A stretch of DNA of 64,000 nucleotides from Erysipelotrichaceae bacterium 66202529 (GCA_017161075.1 CP046174.1:4216001-4280000); one strand, 5' to 3'; counted from the first letter of the stretch, positions 52,922 through 62,077 are shown. A program made the numbers and translations. The notes: a model not told the origin generated them from the letters alone.

Positions 52922-54157
52922 CTATTCCATATCCTTTTTACCGATATCGTTTCTGTAAAACAGTTTATCGCATTGAATCGTATGTACATCTGCATACGCC
53001 TTTGCATATGCTTCCTCCAAGGTATCCGCTGCAGCAGTAATACATAATACACGTCCGCCATCTGTTACAAGCTTTCCGTCTTTTTCTGCCGTCCCCATAT
53101 GGAACACCATAGATTCTACATCATCGCAGCCTTCAATAACCGCATTCTTGGTACTGGATGCAGGATATCCCTCACTCGCCATAACTACGCCAAGTGTAAC
53201 CTTTTTATCCCATTCAAGCTCTGTCTTCGAGTGATTCATAATATTTTCAATAACATCACAGAAATCTGTTTTCAGTCTTGGCAGAATTACCTCAGCCTCC
53301 GGATCACCAAAACGTGCATTGAATTCTATCGTCTTGATACCGTGTTTTGTCAGCATCAATCCACCATATAGAAAGCCGGTAAACGGATGCCCTTCCTTTA
53401 CCATTGCCTTAGCCATTGGAATCATAACAGAGCTCATAGCCTCATCAATAATCTCTGGAGTGATCTTCTTCACAGGAGAATATACACCCATTCCTCCGGT
53501 ATTAGGGCCCTTATCCTGATCGTAAGCAGCTTTGTGATCCTGTGCGATCTCCATTGGAAGCACCAGATCCTCACACACAAAGCAAATTAAGGAAAACTCA
53601 AAGCCCTCCAGACATTCCTCTATAACTACGCGATTTCCCGGAATGCTGAATGCGATATCAACCGCTTCCAGAGCATCCTTCATTTCATAGGCTACGGTAA
53701 CACCTTTTCCCGCTTTTAATCCATCCTCCTTAATGACGATGGGAACACCCTGATGCTCGATATAACCGATTGCATCTGCCTTATTGTCAAAGGTCTGATA
53801 GCTGGCTGTCGGTATGCCGTACTTCGCCATGATCTTCTTCGCAAAATCCTTACTGGATTCCACCTGTGCCGCATCCTTCGTAGGCCCGAAAATCTTTAAG
53901 CCCTCTGCCTGAAATGCATCGACGATTCCCAAAGACAGCGTTGCCTCCGGCCCGACAATCGTTAAATCTATCTCCTCTTTTTTTGCGAATGCAGTTAAGC
54001 CTTCCACATCGCTATCCGCAATATTTACACACTCTGCCAGCTTTGCCATCCCCGGATTTCCCGGAGCCGCATAAATCTTCTTAACCCGGCCGCTTCGGCT
54101 GACTGCATGTACGAGTGCATGCTCTCTTCCGCCTTTACCGATTACCAATACTTTCAT
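52922..54157 (-). CDS. purD: Phosphoribosylamine-glycine ligase
   Basis: 411 residues, ATP-grasp enzyme, second committed step of purine synthesis. N-terminal VLVIGKGGREHALV, IVIKEDGLKAGKGVTVA (ATP-grasp lysine strand), DKGPNTGGMGVYSP and EFNARFGDPE (metal-binding Glu/Asn). ATG at 54157 is used; a TTG one codon earlier is also open. Expression is under a guanine riboswitch. No other pur gene is next to it here. Confidence 0.96.
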   Translation of the reverse strand: MKVLVIGKGGREHALVHAVSRSGRVKKIYAAPGNPGMAKLAECVNIADSDVEGLTAFAKKEEIDLTIVGPEATLSLGIVDAFQAEGLKIFGPTKDAAQVESSKDFAKKIMAKYGIPTASYQTFDNKADAIGYIEHQGVPIVIKEDGLKAGKGVTVAYEMKDALEAVDIAFSIPGNRVVIEECLEGFEFSLICFVCEDLVLPMEIAQDHKAAYDQDKGPNTGGMGVYSPVKKITPEIIDEAMSSVMIPMAKAMVKEGHPFTGFLYGGLMLTKHGIKTIEFNARFGDPEAEVILPRLKTDFCDVIENIMNHSKTELEWDKKVTLGVVMASEGYPASSTKNAVIEGCDDVESMVFHMGTAEKDGKLVTDGGRVLCITAAADTLEEAYAKAYADVHTIQCDKLFYRNDIGKKDME

Positions 54158-54182
54158 CAAACAATCGCTCCTTCCGAAACAT

Positions 54183-54301
54183 AAAAAGCATGAAAAGTCA
54201 CAGTAAACCTTCCATGCATCACGCCAAAAAGTTTACTTGTAGTTCGCCAATTTACGGTCGGCGAGTAGAGACGAATCATCCAATCATGTTTCTATACAAG
54301 T
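54183..54301 (-). promoter_or_regulatory. Purine (guanine-type) riboswitch with terminator, upstream of purD
   Basis: Minus strand, from 54301 down: P1 ACTTGTA pairs with TACAAGT (54295-54301 with 54235-54241). J2/3 CTCTAC and the L3 loop GACCGTAAAT are conserved, L2 carries GATTGG whose GG can pair with the CC of L3, and the strand before P1 ends CGAACTACAAG, with C at the ligand-pairing position (guanine, not adenine). Below it, a 10-bp terminator (54188-54217) has a T5 tail. AGTAAAC (54231-54237) overlaps the P1 arm and can pair with GTTTACT (54202-54208) as antiterminator, so guanine should switch purD off. Confidence 0.85.
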
Positions 54302-54316
54302 AATATTTCCACTCTT

Positions 54317-54345
54317 ATTTTACTTTATTTCATACAACATTACAA
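54317..54345 (-). promoter_or_regulatory. Sigma-A promoter of the riboswitch-purD transcript
   Basis: The minus strand has TTGTAA (54340-54345), 17 bases and TAAAAT (54317-54322). RNA would start near 54310, just before the aptamer. Confidence 0.65.
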
Positions 54346-54931
54346 TTCCATTTCAGAAAAGTTTCATCAATCTGAAGAACAACGTATCACTTTCACAGTC
54401 CTTTAAAACATGGAGGCAGAAAAAGCTATAGCCTGCAATACAATTTATCATGACATACCATATCTATTTAATACTATTTTCAGCCAAGTCCTATCTACGC
54501 GCTCTAATACTGAATCATTGCAATCGTAGTCTTCCAAAACAGTTCCTATAGCGACATTCCCACTCATACCTGATATTTATGCTTGTACCAAACTGTGTAT
54601 CAAAGCATTTCCCCTTACATTCGACATGCCTTTCCCTATTTCATTGAAACTCACTGTAAGCTTGTAACGGCTGTGAATCGCAATTACTAAGTACGTATAG
54701 AAAAAGCTCGGCATACAAAAACAGGTCTATGGTGAATGGTTCTTTCTCATTTTAAGATACAAGAGGATATGAGATATAAAGGGATTGATAAACATCAATT
54801 CATTTGCAGTTCACGATTTCCATATATCCAGAGTCGGAAAAACCCTGATGAATTAGCTTCTATTCTAACTCTGTAGTTCCTCGCTATCGTATCCTGTTCT
54901 CTTAGCAATACGTCATCCCCCATATACATCC
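54346..54931. other. 590-base stretch with no recognised feature
   Basis: Between the purD promoter and the membrane/lipoprotein cluster I see no gene with a ribosome site, no tRNA, and no strong terminator. Base composition is like the surroundings, so an undetected decayed gene is possible. Confidence 0.5.
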
Positions 54932-55657
54932 CTAGGAATACGAGGTATCGAAAATTACATTCAATACCATACCTGCTGTTTTATGAATCGGAAGCACCTG
55001 TTCACCATAATACACTTCCTCACTGCCTCCCAACTCATACGTATATTTCAGATTGGTATAAATATAGTCATATTCTGAAAATGGAAGATAGTGAAGCTGA
55101 ATCCGGTAATTCTTTTCATCCTCTGTAATCGTTGCTGCTTTTATGCGTAAATCAGAATTAACAGCCTCTACAGCCTTCAGCTTTCCCTGTGCTCCCTTTC
55201 TGATACGGATGTTTATGCTTCGCTCTTGTGAACCGGATGCGATTTCCGCCTCCTGCAATGAGCTCCCTTTGCAATACTGGATATCATAACGTCCAATATC
55301 CGCTGTTTTCACCTTTCCCTGTTCCGAATATTGCAGGGTATGAAACTGTACATGCGTTCCCGGTATCATAGGAACATACACACACAAATCCGGATCATCC
55401 TCAGAAAACCAGAATGCAGGATCAAGCTCTGTATCAGCTTTAAAATCAGTAAGCGCCGCTTCCCTTACGATTGTATCTGAGGAATCATTTCTTTCCAGGA
55501 AAAAGGTTTCCACAGCATAATCTGCGGTATGAATATACTTCACACTGTTCCGCTGAAATACTGCGGGGGAATGCTTTGGTTGAGCAAAGAGCCATAAGAA
55601 CAGAACTGCACATACAGCTCCTGCCAGTAGCAGCATTATTTTTTTATTTATTTTCAT
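54932..55657 (-). CDS. Membrane-anchored extracellular protein, paralogue of the lipoprotein at 56370
   Basis: 241 residues, family not recognised. One N-terminal membrane helix (IMLLLAGAVCAVLFLWLFA) with no valid lipobox, then an all-exported domain. Shares a row of blocks with the protein at 56370-57107: DFKADTELDP, KTADIGRYDI, LKAVEAVNSDLRI, and a late NLKYTYELGG...YYGEQ. The start overlaps the previous gene by 14 bases. Last gene of the cluster. Confidence 0.7.
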   Translation of the reverse strand: MKINKKIMLLLAGAVCAVLFLWLFAQPKHSPAVFQRNSVKYIHTADYAVETFFLERNDSSDTIVREAALTDFKADTELDPAFWFSEDDPDLCVYVPMIPGTHVQFHTLQYSEQGKVKTADIGRYDIQYCKGSSLQEAEIASGSQERSINIRIRKGAQGKLKAVEAVNSDLRIKAATITEDEKNYRIQLHYLPFSEYDYIYTNLKYTYELGGSEEVYYGEQVLPIHKTAGMVLNVIFDTSYS

Positions 55658-56357
55658 ACTGTATTCCTCCGTTCTCTATCGTGAAGCGGATGTTTATATG
55701 CACAGGCTTCTCATTTCTCCCCTCAGTGATATTGCGCAAGGTAAGCCTGAGCAAGGAGGCATCACAGGATTCCAGCATCGTTCCTTTGATCATAACATTC
55801 AGCTTACGCTCCTGTGGCTTCATAACAACATTCGTAGCATAGCGGCCGCCAAGCTCTTCCTGAAGCTCTACATAATAATATTCCTTTTGAGCAGCTTGCT
55901 TTCTTTCATAGCTGAGTACATATACATACTCTCTGCTGTTCTTTATAGCATACTGTATCCGCATTCCATCCTCCAGCTCTTTTTCATGGAAGGAAGCAGA
56001 TTCTTTATTTTTTAAGCTCTGTATATTCTCAAGCTCCTGATTGATCGTTTTTTCATCAGCATTGAAATCCAGATAGCTGTCTGTTGTAAAACAGCTTTTT
56101 GGCTCGCTTTTTTTCGGTTGTGTATACAGTGCGAGTGATATTAACAAAAGACAGACTGCAAGGATACTGTAAACGGATACCACCGTAACAATGGAAGGCA
56201 TTTTCTTTACCGGTTTTCCAAGTAAGGAAGCATTCATATTTTTATCGTAGTGAAAACGGTAGCCATAATACAATAGGATTCCAACAAGTACCGTAAGTAA
56301 GAGCATCCAGATCCATATTGTAAAATCTGTCGTAGCTTCCTGTATCATTGTATTCAT
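55644..56357 (-). CDS. Two-helix membrane protein, paralogue of the protein at 57104
   Basis: 237 residues. Two N-terminal membrane helices (residues ~13-33 and ~58-82) around the loop YDKNMNASLLGKPVKK, then an exported domain with the segments NSREYVYVLSYERKQ and a C-terminal FTIENGGIQYENK. The protein at 57104-57802 has the matching features (INAHLRTPNKR, NRKEYVYIVEYDLL, YTIEKGGIHR). AGGAGG precedes the ATG. Function unknown. Confidence 0.7.
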   Translation of the reverse strand: MNTMIQEATTDFTIWIWMLLLTVLVGILLYYGYRFHYDKNMNASLLGKPVKKMPSIVTVVSVYSILAVCLLLISLALYTQPKKSEPKSCFTTDSYLDFNADEKTINQELENIQSLKNKESASFHEKELEDGMRIQYAIKNSREYVYVLSYERKQAAQKEYYYVELQEELGGRYATNVVMKPQERKLNVMIKGTMLESCDASLLRLTLRNITEGRNEKPVHINIRFTIENGGIQYENK

Positions 56358-56369
56358 ATATGCCTCCTA

Positions 56370-57107
56370 TCACACAGATGAGCGCAAAAAGCCTCTGCTG
56401 GATATAATATCACCGTTTTTATAAATCAGCAGATTGCCACGTCCATAACGTTGTTCCTCTATGCCGTTTTTTATAAAGGTATAGCAGAAATTCGTAGCTA
56501 CCATATCATAAGTCTCAGGAAGCTCATAGTGAAGTGTCACTCTGGTATTGGTATGGATTTCCTCATCCTTATGACTTTTGAATGAGATCCTCACCTGCAT
56601 ATCCGGATTCACAGCCTCTACTTTTTTTAAAACTCCCTGCTTTTCTATATTCAAATCAATGTATACTTCTCTTTTCTTTTCATCCTCATAGTTTCTTGAT
56701 ATAGATATCTCCTCAATTCCTTTTCCCCTTTTTTCTATTTCATAAATGCCAATATCGGCTGTTTTTTCCTCATTATTCTCCAGATAGCTGATTGTCGTAA
56801 AGGCGGCCTTCATGTTTTTAAGCATTGGTAATTGTAAACCGTAGGTGTAAAAATTCTTGTCCTGCAATGCCGTTTCGCTGTCAATCATATAATAAGGGTC
56901 AACCTTCACATCAGCCTTATAATCTGTAATTCCTGTCAGCTTCACAGCATTTCCCGCTTCGTTTGTAAATGGAAAGAAAAGTGCTTCCTCCCCATTTTCT
57001 GCCTGATAGTGATAACGCACACTTGCTTTTAGAAAAACAGCTTCCTTCTGTGATGTACAGCTCGTCACGCATAATAAGGCTATTATCAGCCATTTATAAT
57101 TTTTCAT
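56370..57107 (-). CDS. Lipoprotein of unknown function
   Basis: 245 residues. Signal peptide with lipobox (LLCVTSC, lipidated Cys17). Exported domain blocks DYKADVKVDP, KTADIGIYEIEKRGKG and LKKVEAVNPDMQV match the paralogue at 54932. It overlaps the preceding membrane-protein gene by four bases, so each copy of the module encodes one two-helix membrane protein and one anchored protein, translated together. Confidence 0.72.
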   Translation of the reverse strand: MKNYKWLIIALLCVTSCTSQKEAVFLKASVRYHYQAENGEEALFFPFTNEAGNAVKLTGITDYKADVKVDPYYMIDSETALQDKNFYTYGLQLPMLKNMKAAFTTISYLENNEEKTADIGIYEIEKRGKGIEEISISRNYEDEKKREVYIDLNIEKQGVLKKVEAVNPDMQVRISFKSHKDEEIHTNTRVTLHYELPETYDMVATNFCYTFIKNGIEEQRYGRGNLLIYKNGDIISSRGFLRSSV

Positions 57108-57802
57108 CGATGAATCCCTCCCTTCTCAATCGTATAGCTATCATAATAGTCTATACGGTCTTTATTTTCTCCTTTTGTATAATTATAGATATGAATACGT
57201 TGTTTCTGTGCATCACACATGCTATTTAGCTTTCCTGTTTGCATGGAAACGATTCTTTGTGAATCCAGCTTGTGCTCACTGCTGCTCCAGCCGGAGGAAT
57301 CACTGCTGCGAACGACAATCATCTCATCCTTAAAAGGCTTTCTCAATAAATCATACTCCACAATATATACATATTCTTTACGGTTATTTACAGCATAGGT
57401 TACCGTTACATGCTTATTCGGCTTTTCTTTCTGTAAGCTGAAGGAGCTGCTGTCCTTTTTCAGAGCTTCCAGCTGTTCTCTGATATCATCATCCCTTGCG
57501 CCGTTATAGCGTACACCATCGTATGTATGACAGGCTGCAGCATCGTTGTCAGATTCCGGGGCAAGGTAAAAGAAGCCGGTATATGCACAAAGTAAAAGGA
57601 TTGCTGTTATTCCCCATATTCTCATGACAGTGCGAATGGATACCAGATGTATCCGCTTATTTGGTGTCCTCAGATGCGCATTGATTCGAAGTTCATAATA
57701 TCTTTTATACAATCCATATAGCAGGAATCCGCTTAGAAGCAGCAGCATGATACTCATACATAATCCGGTGGATGAATTTTTTTCAAATAGTATATTTGAC
57801 AT
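57104..57802 (-). CDS. Two-helix membrane protein, first module copy
   Basis: 232 residues. Helices at ~13-32 and ~56-77 with INAHLRTPNKR between, then an exported domain. The frame opens upstream at 57880, but the ATG at 57802 after GGGAGGGAGG is the start. It lies 13 bases after the broken LytTR gene and was probably under its control. Confidence 0.7.
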   Translation of the reverse strand: MSNILFEKNSSTGLCMSIMLLLLSGFLLYGLYKRYYELRINAHLRTPNKRIHLVSIRTVMRIWGITAILLLCAYTGFFYLAPESDNDAAACHTYDGVRYNGARDDDIREQLEALKKDSSSFSLQKEKPNKHVTVTYAVNNRKEYVYIVEYDLLRKPFKDEMIVVRSSDSSGWSSSEHKLDSQRIVSMQTGKLNSMCDAQKQRIHIYNYTKGENKDRIDYYDSYTIEKGGIHR

Positions 57803-57815
57803 GCTTCCTCCCTCC

Positions 57816-58261
57816 CTAGAATCCCATTTCTTCCTTAAAGCGGTAATAATAGCTTCTTGATACCTCAATCTGATCGCCATTTGTAAGAAGCAGTGTGAAT
57901 TTGGAATTCAGGCTGCTTCGTATTCTGCGAATGTCCTTTTTATTTACAATAAATGATTTATGAACACGTAAAAACCCCTTCTCATACAGATTCGCCTCCA
58001 GCTGATACATTGTCTCTCTTGCCCGATACCTGCCTTCGCCGGTATGAATCCATATTTCCTGGGAAATGCTTTCGATATAAATGATATCTCCACCGCAAGA
58101 CGCATGTATTCCTCCTGATCCTTTACTAACAGATAACGGGAATCATGATTTGCTTCGTATAATACAAAATCTGCATCCTCACATATGGTAACCTGTCCAT
58201 TTTGAAGATCTTCAAGCAGTTGGTTTCTCATCTCTTTTCTACATAACAGCTTTAGCTTCAT
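57816..58261 (-). pseudogene. LytTR-family DNA-binding regulator, frameshifted
   Basis: About 147 codons in two frames. The first (from the ATG at 58261) reads MKLKLLCRKEMRNQLLEDLQ and runs to EEYMRLAVE; the second continues DIIYIESISQEIWIHTGEGR, then KGFLRVHKSFIVNKKDI and VSRSYYYRFKEEMGF to the stop at 57816. The join falls at GCGGTGGAGATATC near 58098; one extra G would restore a single frame with the LytTR pattern (D-I-I-Y-I-E). This is either a real one-base loss or an assembly error. The DNA-binding half is otherwise undamaged. Confidence 0.82.
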
Positions 58262-58368
58262 ACTTTCACCCTTTTCAATTATAGTTTATCGGATTCCAGA
58301 GGAAACACAAGGTTATTTATATAAGATACAAAATTACGCAGTAAAATGCATAATCTGTGTGATTCAAA

Positions 58369-58430
58369 GTAAAGTAAGCTTTACATATCGAGCAACTGGT
58401 GGTAAGATAATAGTGTAAAGGAGGCTTTAC
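58369..58430 (+). promoter_or_regulatory. Promoter with two identical operator palindromes for the XRE pair
   Basis: TTTACA (58380-58385), 17 bases, TAAGAT (58403-58408). GTAAAG-N4-CTTTAC occurs twice, at 58369-58384 (over the -35) and 58415-58430 (over the start-proximal ribosome site), 46 bases apart. This is the layout of an autorepressor. Confidence 0.72.
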
Positions 58431-58434
58431 ATCT

Positions 58435-58644
58435 ATGAGGAACAGAATCCGGGAGCTGCGGCAGGAATATAAGCTGACACAGGAGGATCTGGCTCAGCAA
58501 TGCAGAGTCAGCCGGCAGACAATCATTTCCTTGGAAAAAGGGAAATATGACCCATCCATTCATTTAGCACATCGTATAGCAACAATTTTTCACCAACGCA
58601 TTGAAGATGTATTTTTGTTTGTGGAAGGAGAGGATGAAGCATGA
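58435..58644 (+). CDS. Small XRE-family helix-turn-helix regulator
   Basis: 69 residues, a single HTH_3 domain (LTQEDLAQQCRVSRQTIISLEKGKYDPS), the type found as autoregulators paired with a small membrane protein (YgzD/YozG-like). The stop overlaps the next gene by four bases. It probably binds the two palindromes over its own promoter. Confidence 0.9.
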   Translation: MRNRIRELRQEYKLTQEDLAQQCRVSRQTIISLEKGKYDPSIHLAHRIATIFHQRIEDVFLFVEGEDEA

Positions 58645-59057
58645 AGGAACAGAATATTATAAAAATGAAAATAGTGACAAGTGTTCTTTTCAGTTTGATA
58701 TCTATAGCATTGATAATAATTGGGTTTACAGAAGAATATCGCAGCTCGTCATTATTCAGCGGCGGGTTGGGAGGTCTTGCTGTTTCTCTGTGGATGCTGA
58801 GAAGCGTATGGACTATCAGAAATTCACAGGTCAAGCGGGAGGAGCTCATCATCAGTGAAACAGATGAACGCAATATTCAGATTTATAGAAGAAGTGCAGC
58901 GCTTGCGTTCATTGCTTCTATAATTTCAACCTTCACAGCCTCTATACTTGCGGCCCTGTTTCACAAAAATACAATCAGTACATGCCTTGTAATACTTCTC
59001 GGTATACAAATACTGTCTTACTTTATTTTCAGAATGTTTATTGCAAGAAAGCTCTGA
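58641..59057 (+). CDS. Small membrane protein paired with the XRE regulator (DUF2178-like)
   Basis: 138 residues with four hydrophobic segments in two pairs and the cytoplasmic segment ISETDERNIQIYRRSAALAF between, the Asp-Glu-Arg-Asn pattern seen in DUF2178-type partners of small XRE regulators. Function unknown; possibly an envelope stress sensor. Confidence 0.7.
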   Translation: MKEQNIIKMKIVTSVLFSLISIALIIIGFTEEYRSSSLFSGGLGGLAVSLWMLRSVWTIRNSQVKREELIISETDERNIQIYRRSAALAFIASIISTFTASILAALFHKNTISTCLVILLGIQILSYFIFRMFIARKL

Positions 59058-59464
59058 ATGAATATTAACTTGAAAAATCATAGTACCCCTACCGATTGTG
59101 ACAGGTATGCCGATTATAGCTTAAAGCTGCTTCATAAAATGAGCCGCATGAACCTCTGCCCCGCTATATTATGATAAATACGGCAACTTTCAATTTGCAC
59201 AAAGGCAGTGCTTCCATTTTACTGATACCTTCATTCCCTGTATATAAGCGGGTATTGTATTTTTGAGAATGCTTCCGCAAAATACAAAAGATGGTTTAAG
59301 ATCCTCCCTATTATACAGCTCCACAGCTTCTTTTATAAGAAAGCTTATTATCTCTCAGCCGGTATGAATAATCTTTTTTATGTGAAACTATCCTTCTGTT
59401 TCTTGTATAAGAATATGATTTTGAAAGAGGATGGTATTATAATATAGAAAAGGAGATGCTGGCT
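59058..59464. other. 400-base gene-free stretch
   Basis: No gene with a ribosome site is seen. Near its end, a TATAAT-like box at about 59437-59443 and AAAAGGAG lead into the hydrolase gene. Confidence 0.5.
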
Positions 59465-60559
59465 ATGCAAATCATATGGATTCTGATGATTGCAGCAATC
59501 ATCACTATTTGTGAATATCTTATATATCATTATCATTTACCCAGAGGATTACTTTTTATATTTCCTATTATCAATATCTGTATTGAAATATACGTCATCT
59601 TTTATATTCTTCGTATGCAGGCACTTCTTACCAGTATGTTTCCTCTGTGGATACGAATTGGTGTTTACCTGCTTCCTTTGCTCTTATCGCTGCTTGTGAT
59701 GACGGGATTGCTTGTACGAAGATATGTGAGAATGGCGCATACAAAGCCCCTTCGGCATATCATTTATCGTTTGTTTGCATTTTTTCTCATCAGTATGTTA
59801 CTGATTTTTCTTGCGACCGTTTATTTAGCGCAGGAATATGTCATTTTTTATCCAAATGCCAATTCCCAGGATCGCGATGCACTGATGAACACTCCAGATT
59901 TTGAGCGAATCAGTATCAATTCCAGATATCGCGGATGGCTAAGGAACGTAGATAACGCAGATAGTATCCTTCTTTACTTCGGCGGAAATGCACAAAATAC
60001 AAGTACCTTGTTTAAAGATTATATGGAAAGCGGAATTTTTTCAACCATGACAAGCACCAGCTTTCTGAGCATTGATTATCCATCCTATGGTGATAGCGAA
60101 GGCTCCTTATCTGAGGATGAATTATTCAAAATGGCGGAGGCGACTATACAATATATTCAACATAGCTTTCCGCATAAAAAGCTTTATATCGTCGGATACA
60201 GTATTGGAACAGGAATTGCAAGCTATGCAGCCTACGTGGCGCATCCGGATGCCCTTGTACTGCTATCCCCCTATAACAATGGGAAAGACTTATTTAATTC
60301 TTATTTCCCCGTTTTCTATGGCCCGCTTCAATACCTGATCCGCTATCCTTTAACAAGTGATGTTTATGTAAAAACACTTGATTGTAAAAGCATGGTGATA
60401 TTGAGTGATAAGGATACAATCGTTAAGCCTATGCTTTCTAAAAAGTTGATTCAAAGCTTTTTAAAACCTCCGCACGTCGTGCATTTTGATACATTGGAGC
60501 ACGGAGATATCGCAATGAGCAAAGATGTGTGGAAAACTATTATGAATTTTCTAAGATAA
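59465..60559 (+). CDS. Membrane-anchored alpha/beta hydrolase
   Basis: 364 residues. Four N-terminal membrane segments (~1-20, 30-50, 58-80, 98-122) followed by an alpha/beta hydrolase domain, probably on the outer face. Nucleophile elbow IVGYSIGTGIA (G-x-S-x-G), SDKDTIVKP with the acid, and a late LEHGDIAM with the histidine give a complete triad. An early LLYFGGNAQNTS strand forms the oxyanion region. Esterase or lipase is likely. ATG 59465 is preferred over ATG 59456, which abuts the ribosome site. Confidence 0.85.
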   Translation: MQIIWILMIAAIITICEYLIYHYHLPRGLLFIFPIINICIEIYVIFYILRMQALLTSMFPLWIRIGVYLLPLLLSLLVMTGLLVRRYVRMAHTKPLRHIIYRLFAFFLISMLLIFLATVYLAQEYVIFYPNANSQDRDALMNTPDFERISINSRYRGWLRNVDNADSILLYFGGNAQNTSTLFKDYMESGIFSTMTSTSFLSIDYPSYGDSEGSLSEDELFKMAEATIQYIQHSFPHKKLYIVGYSIGTGIASYAAYVAHPDALVLLSPYNNGKDLFNSYFPVFYGPLQYLIRYPLTSDVYVKTLDCKSMVILSDKDTIVKPMLSKKLIQSFLKPPHVVHFDTLEHGDIAMSKDVWKTIMNFLR

Positions 60560-60802
60560 GCTATAAGAAAGTATCATATACCCAACTGCCCCAAACCCAT
60601 ACTGTCTTTTCACGGCATCCACAATCATATCCTTTTATCAAACAGCTTCCCATATCAAATAAAATTATTCACAGGCTTCCTTTTTATCTCATGAAGTATA
60701 TGCAAAGGGGACTCAACAGCATTACATAACGAAAATGGGAAAGGAGCAGAAGTTTCTTGTTCTTACTCATTTATAAAAAAGAATGCATCCGTAAAAAATA
60801 AA

Positions 60803-60846
60803 AGAAAGTAAGCTCCTTTTTCATAGGAAATTTACTTTCTCTTTTT
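60803..60846. terminator. Rho-independent terminator after the hydrolase region
   Basis: Stem AGAAAGTAA/TTACTTTCT (60803-60811 with 60832-60840), 20-base loop, then a CTTTTT tail; A-rich on the other side. It lies 240 bases after the hydrolase stop; the bases between show nothing else. Confidence 0.65.
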
Positions 60847-60861
60847 GATATTTTTACTTGT

Positions 60862-61009
60862 AGCCTAAGGAAAGGCCAGAAGCACAGCATCTTAAAATGA
60901 TGGCGCTGGAATTTAGATTCACTAGCCTCGTGAAAGGCCAGACCCGGTATAGGATTTTGAAATTATTAACAAAGAGATTTAGATCCATCAGCCTCATAAG
61001 AAGACAGAA
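60862..61009. repeat. Degenerate tandem repeat, three units of 62-66 bases
   Basis: Units start with AGCCT at 60862, 60924 and 60990. The first two share AGCCT-NNN-GAAAGGCCAGA, the second and third are preceded by TTTAGAT-C-CA-AGCCT-like sequence. It lies just downstream of the minus-strand EIIA gene. No open frame runs through it. Confidence 0.45.
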
Positions 61010-61027
61010 AAGACATTTTACTAGGTC

Positions 61028-61375
61028 CTAGCCTTTTTCCATAATCTTCTCTTCAAGCTCATCAAATTTACGATACAAATCCACAAACTCGTCGCATAGA
61101 ATCTTAAATGACTCTGCGCTCACCAGCAAATCCTGTGCATGCGTAAGCAAAAGATTTAAGTCAACAGGGTTCCCGCCAGCTTCCTCCTGAACAAGGCGCT
61201 GGTGTATACGATGCCCTTTTGCATACAGTTCATTACCCTTTCTTACAAGCTCGTTGCATTGTCCGTAGTTTTTGCTTTTCGCTTCTTGAATTGCTTCAAT
61301 ATAAAGACTTCTAGCCTGTCCCACGGAAGAAATGATTTCCAGTATCTCGAGTTCTGAACTACCCATCGTATCCAT
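61028..61375 (-). CDS. PTS lactose/cellobiose-family EIIA component, orphan
   Basis: 115 residues of the helical PTS_IIA Lac fold. The phosphorylated histidine lies in LLLTHAQDLLVSAESF. Family length is 100-115. No EIIB or EIIC gene is near it, so it may serve a distant carrier or have a regulatory role. Start could be either of two close ATGs (61375, 61366). Confidence 0.9.
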   Translation of the reverse strand: MDTMGSSELEILEIISSVGQARSLYIEAIQEAKSKNYGQCNELVRKGNELYAKGHRIHQRLVQEEAGGNPVDLNLLLTHAQDLLVSAESFKILCDEFVDLYRKFDELEEKIMEKG

Positions 61376-61471
61376 CTCCTGACCTATTCTGTTCTACTAT
61401 TGTATCATACCCTATCTATGATTTCACTAGGTATTTAAGAAAAATGATATCTCTTACAAAAGTTGGCAGAT

Positions 61472-62077
61472 TTATATAGTATTACGACTGTGAAGCTGTA
61501 TTTCTCTGCGTATGATTGCTTCTACTTTCTTTAAACCATCTCCTCTTGCATCGATAATTTCATAAGCGAACATATTGCTCAATCCCATGACAATACTCCA
61601 CATGAAAAGAATTTCATTATAATACTCCTCTTGCTTATATCCGTGTTTCTGCAAAAATGCTATTGCCGTACTGCGGAATACCTCAAAGGAGCTGGTGGAT
61701 GCATCTTCCATAGTAGGAAACTCATACATTTTCGATTTCATCGTATTGATATGGTACTTCATGAAATCCGGATGCTCAATCATAAAAGCCACATACCCAA
61801 TCCCAATCTGAATGATGGCTTCATCCACATCCCCATCTGCCCGGTTTCGTGCATTTACCAATGCCTCTGTAAAAAGAGTTTCAATATAATCGGATATCGC
61901 ATACATGAAATCTTCCTTACTGCGAAAATGCTTGTACAGGGCCGTGTGTGAGACATTACAAAGAGACGCGAGCTTTCGCATGGATAGATTTTGCTCACCA
62001 TATTCATTTATATAGTGAATCCCTTCCTGTATCAGCGTGTTTTTCAAATTCTTATGATGATAGCTATGCTCGCTCAT
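61472..62077 (-). CDS. TetR-family transcriptional regulator
   Basis: 201 residues. N-terminal helix-turn-helix LASLCNVSHTALYKHFRSKEDF, then a helical ligand domain of unknown specificity, with the block GYVAFMIEHPDFMKYH typical of the WHG/TetR_C_33 subgroup. It diverges from two flavin reductase-like genes across a shared operator, which it probably represses. Confidence 0.92.
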   Translation of the reverse strand: MSEHSYHHKNLKNTLIQEGIHYINEYGEQNLSMRKLASLCNVSHTALYKHFRSKEDFMYAISDYIETLFTEALVNARNRADGDVDEAIIQIGIGYVAFMIEHPDFMKYHINTMKSKMYEFPTMEDASTSSFEVFRSTAIAFLQKHGYKQEEYYNEILFMWSIVMGLSNMFAYEIIDARGDGLKKVEAIIRREIQLHSRNTI

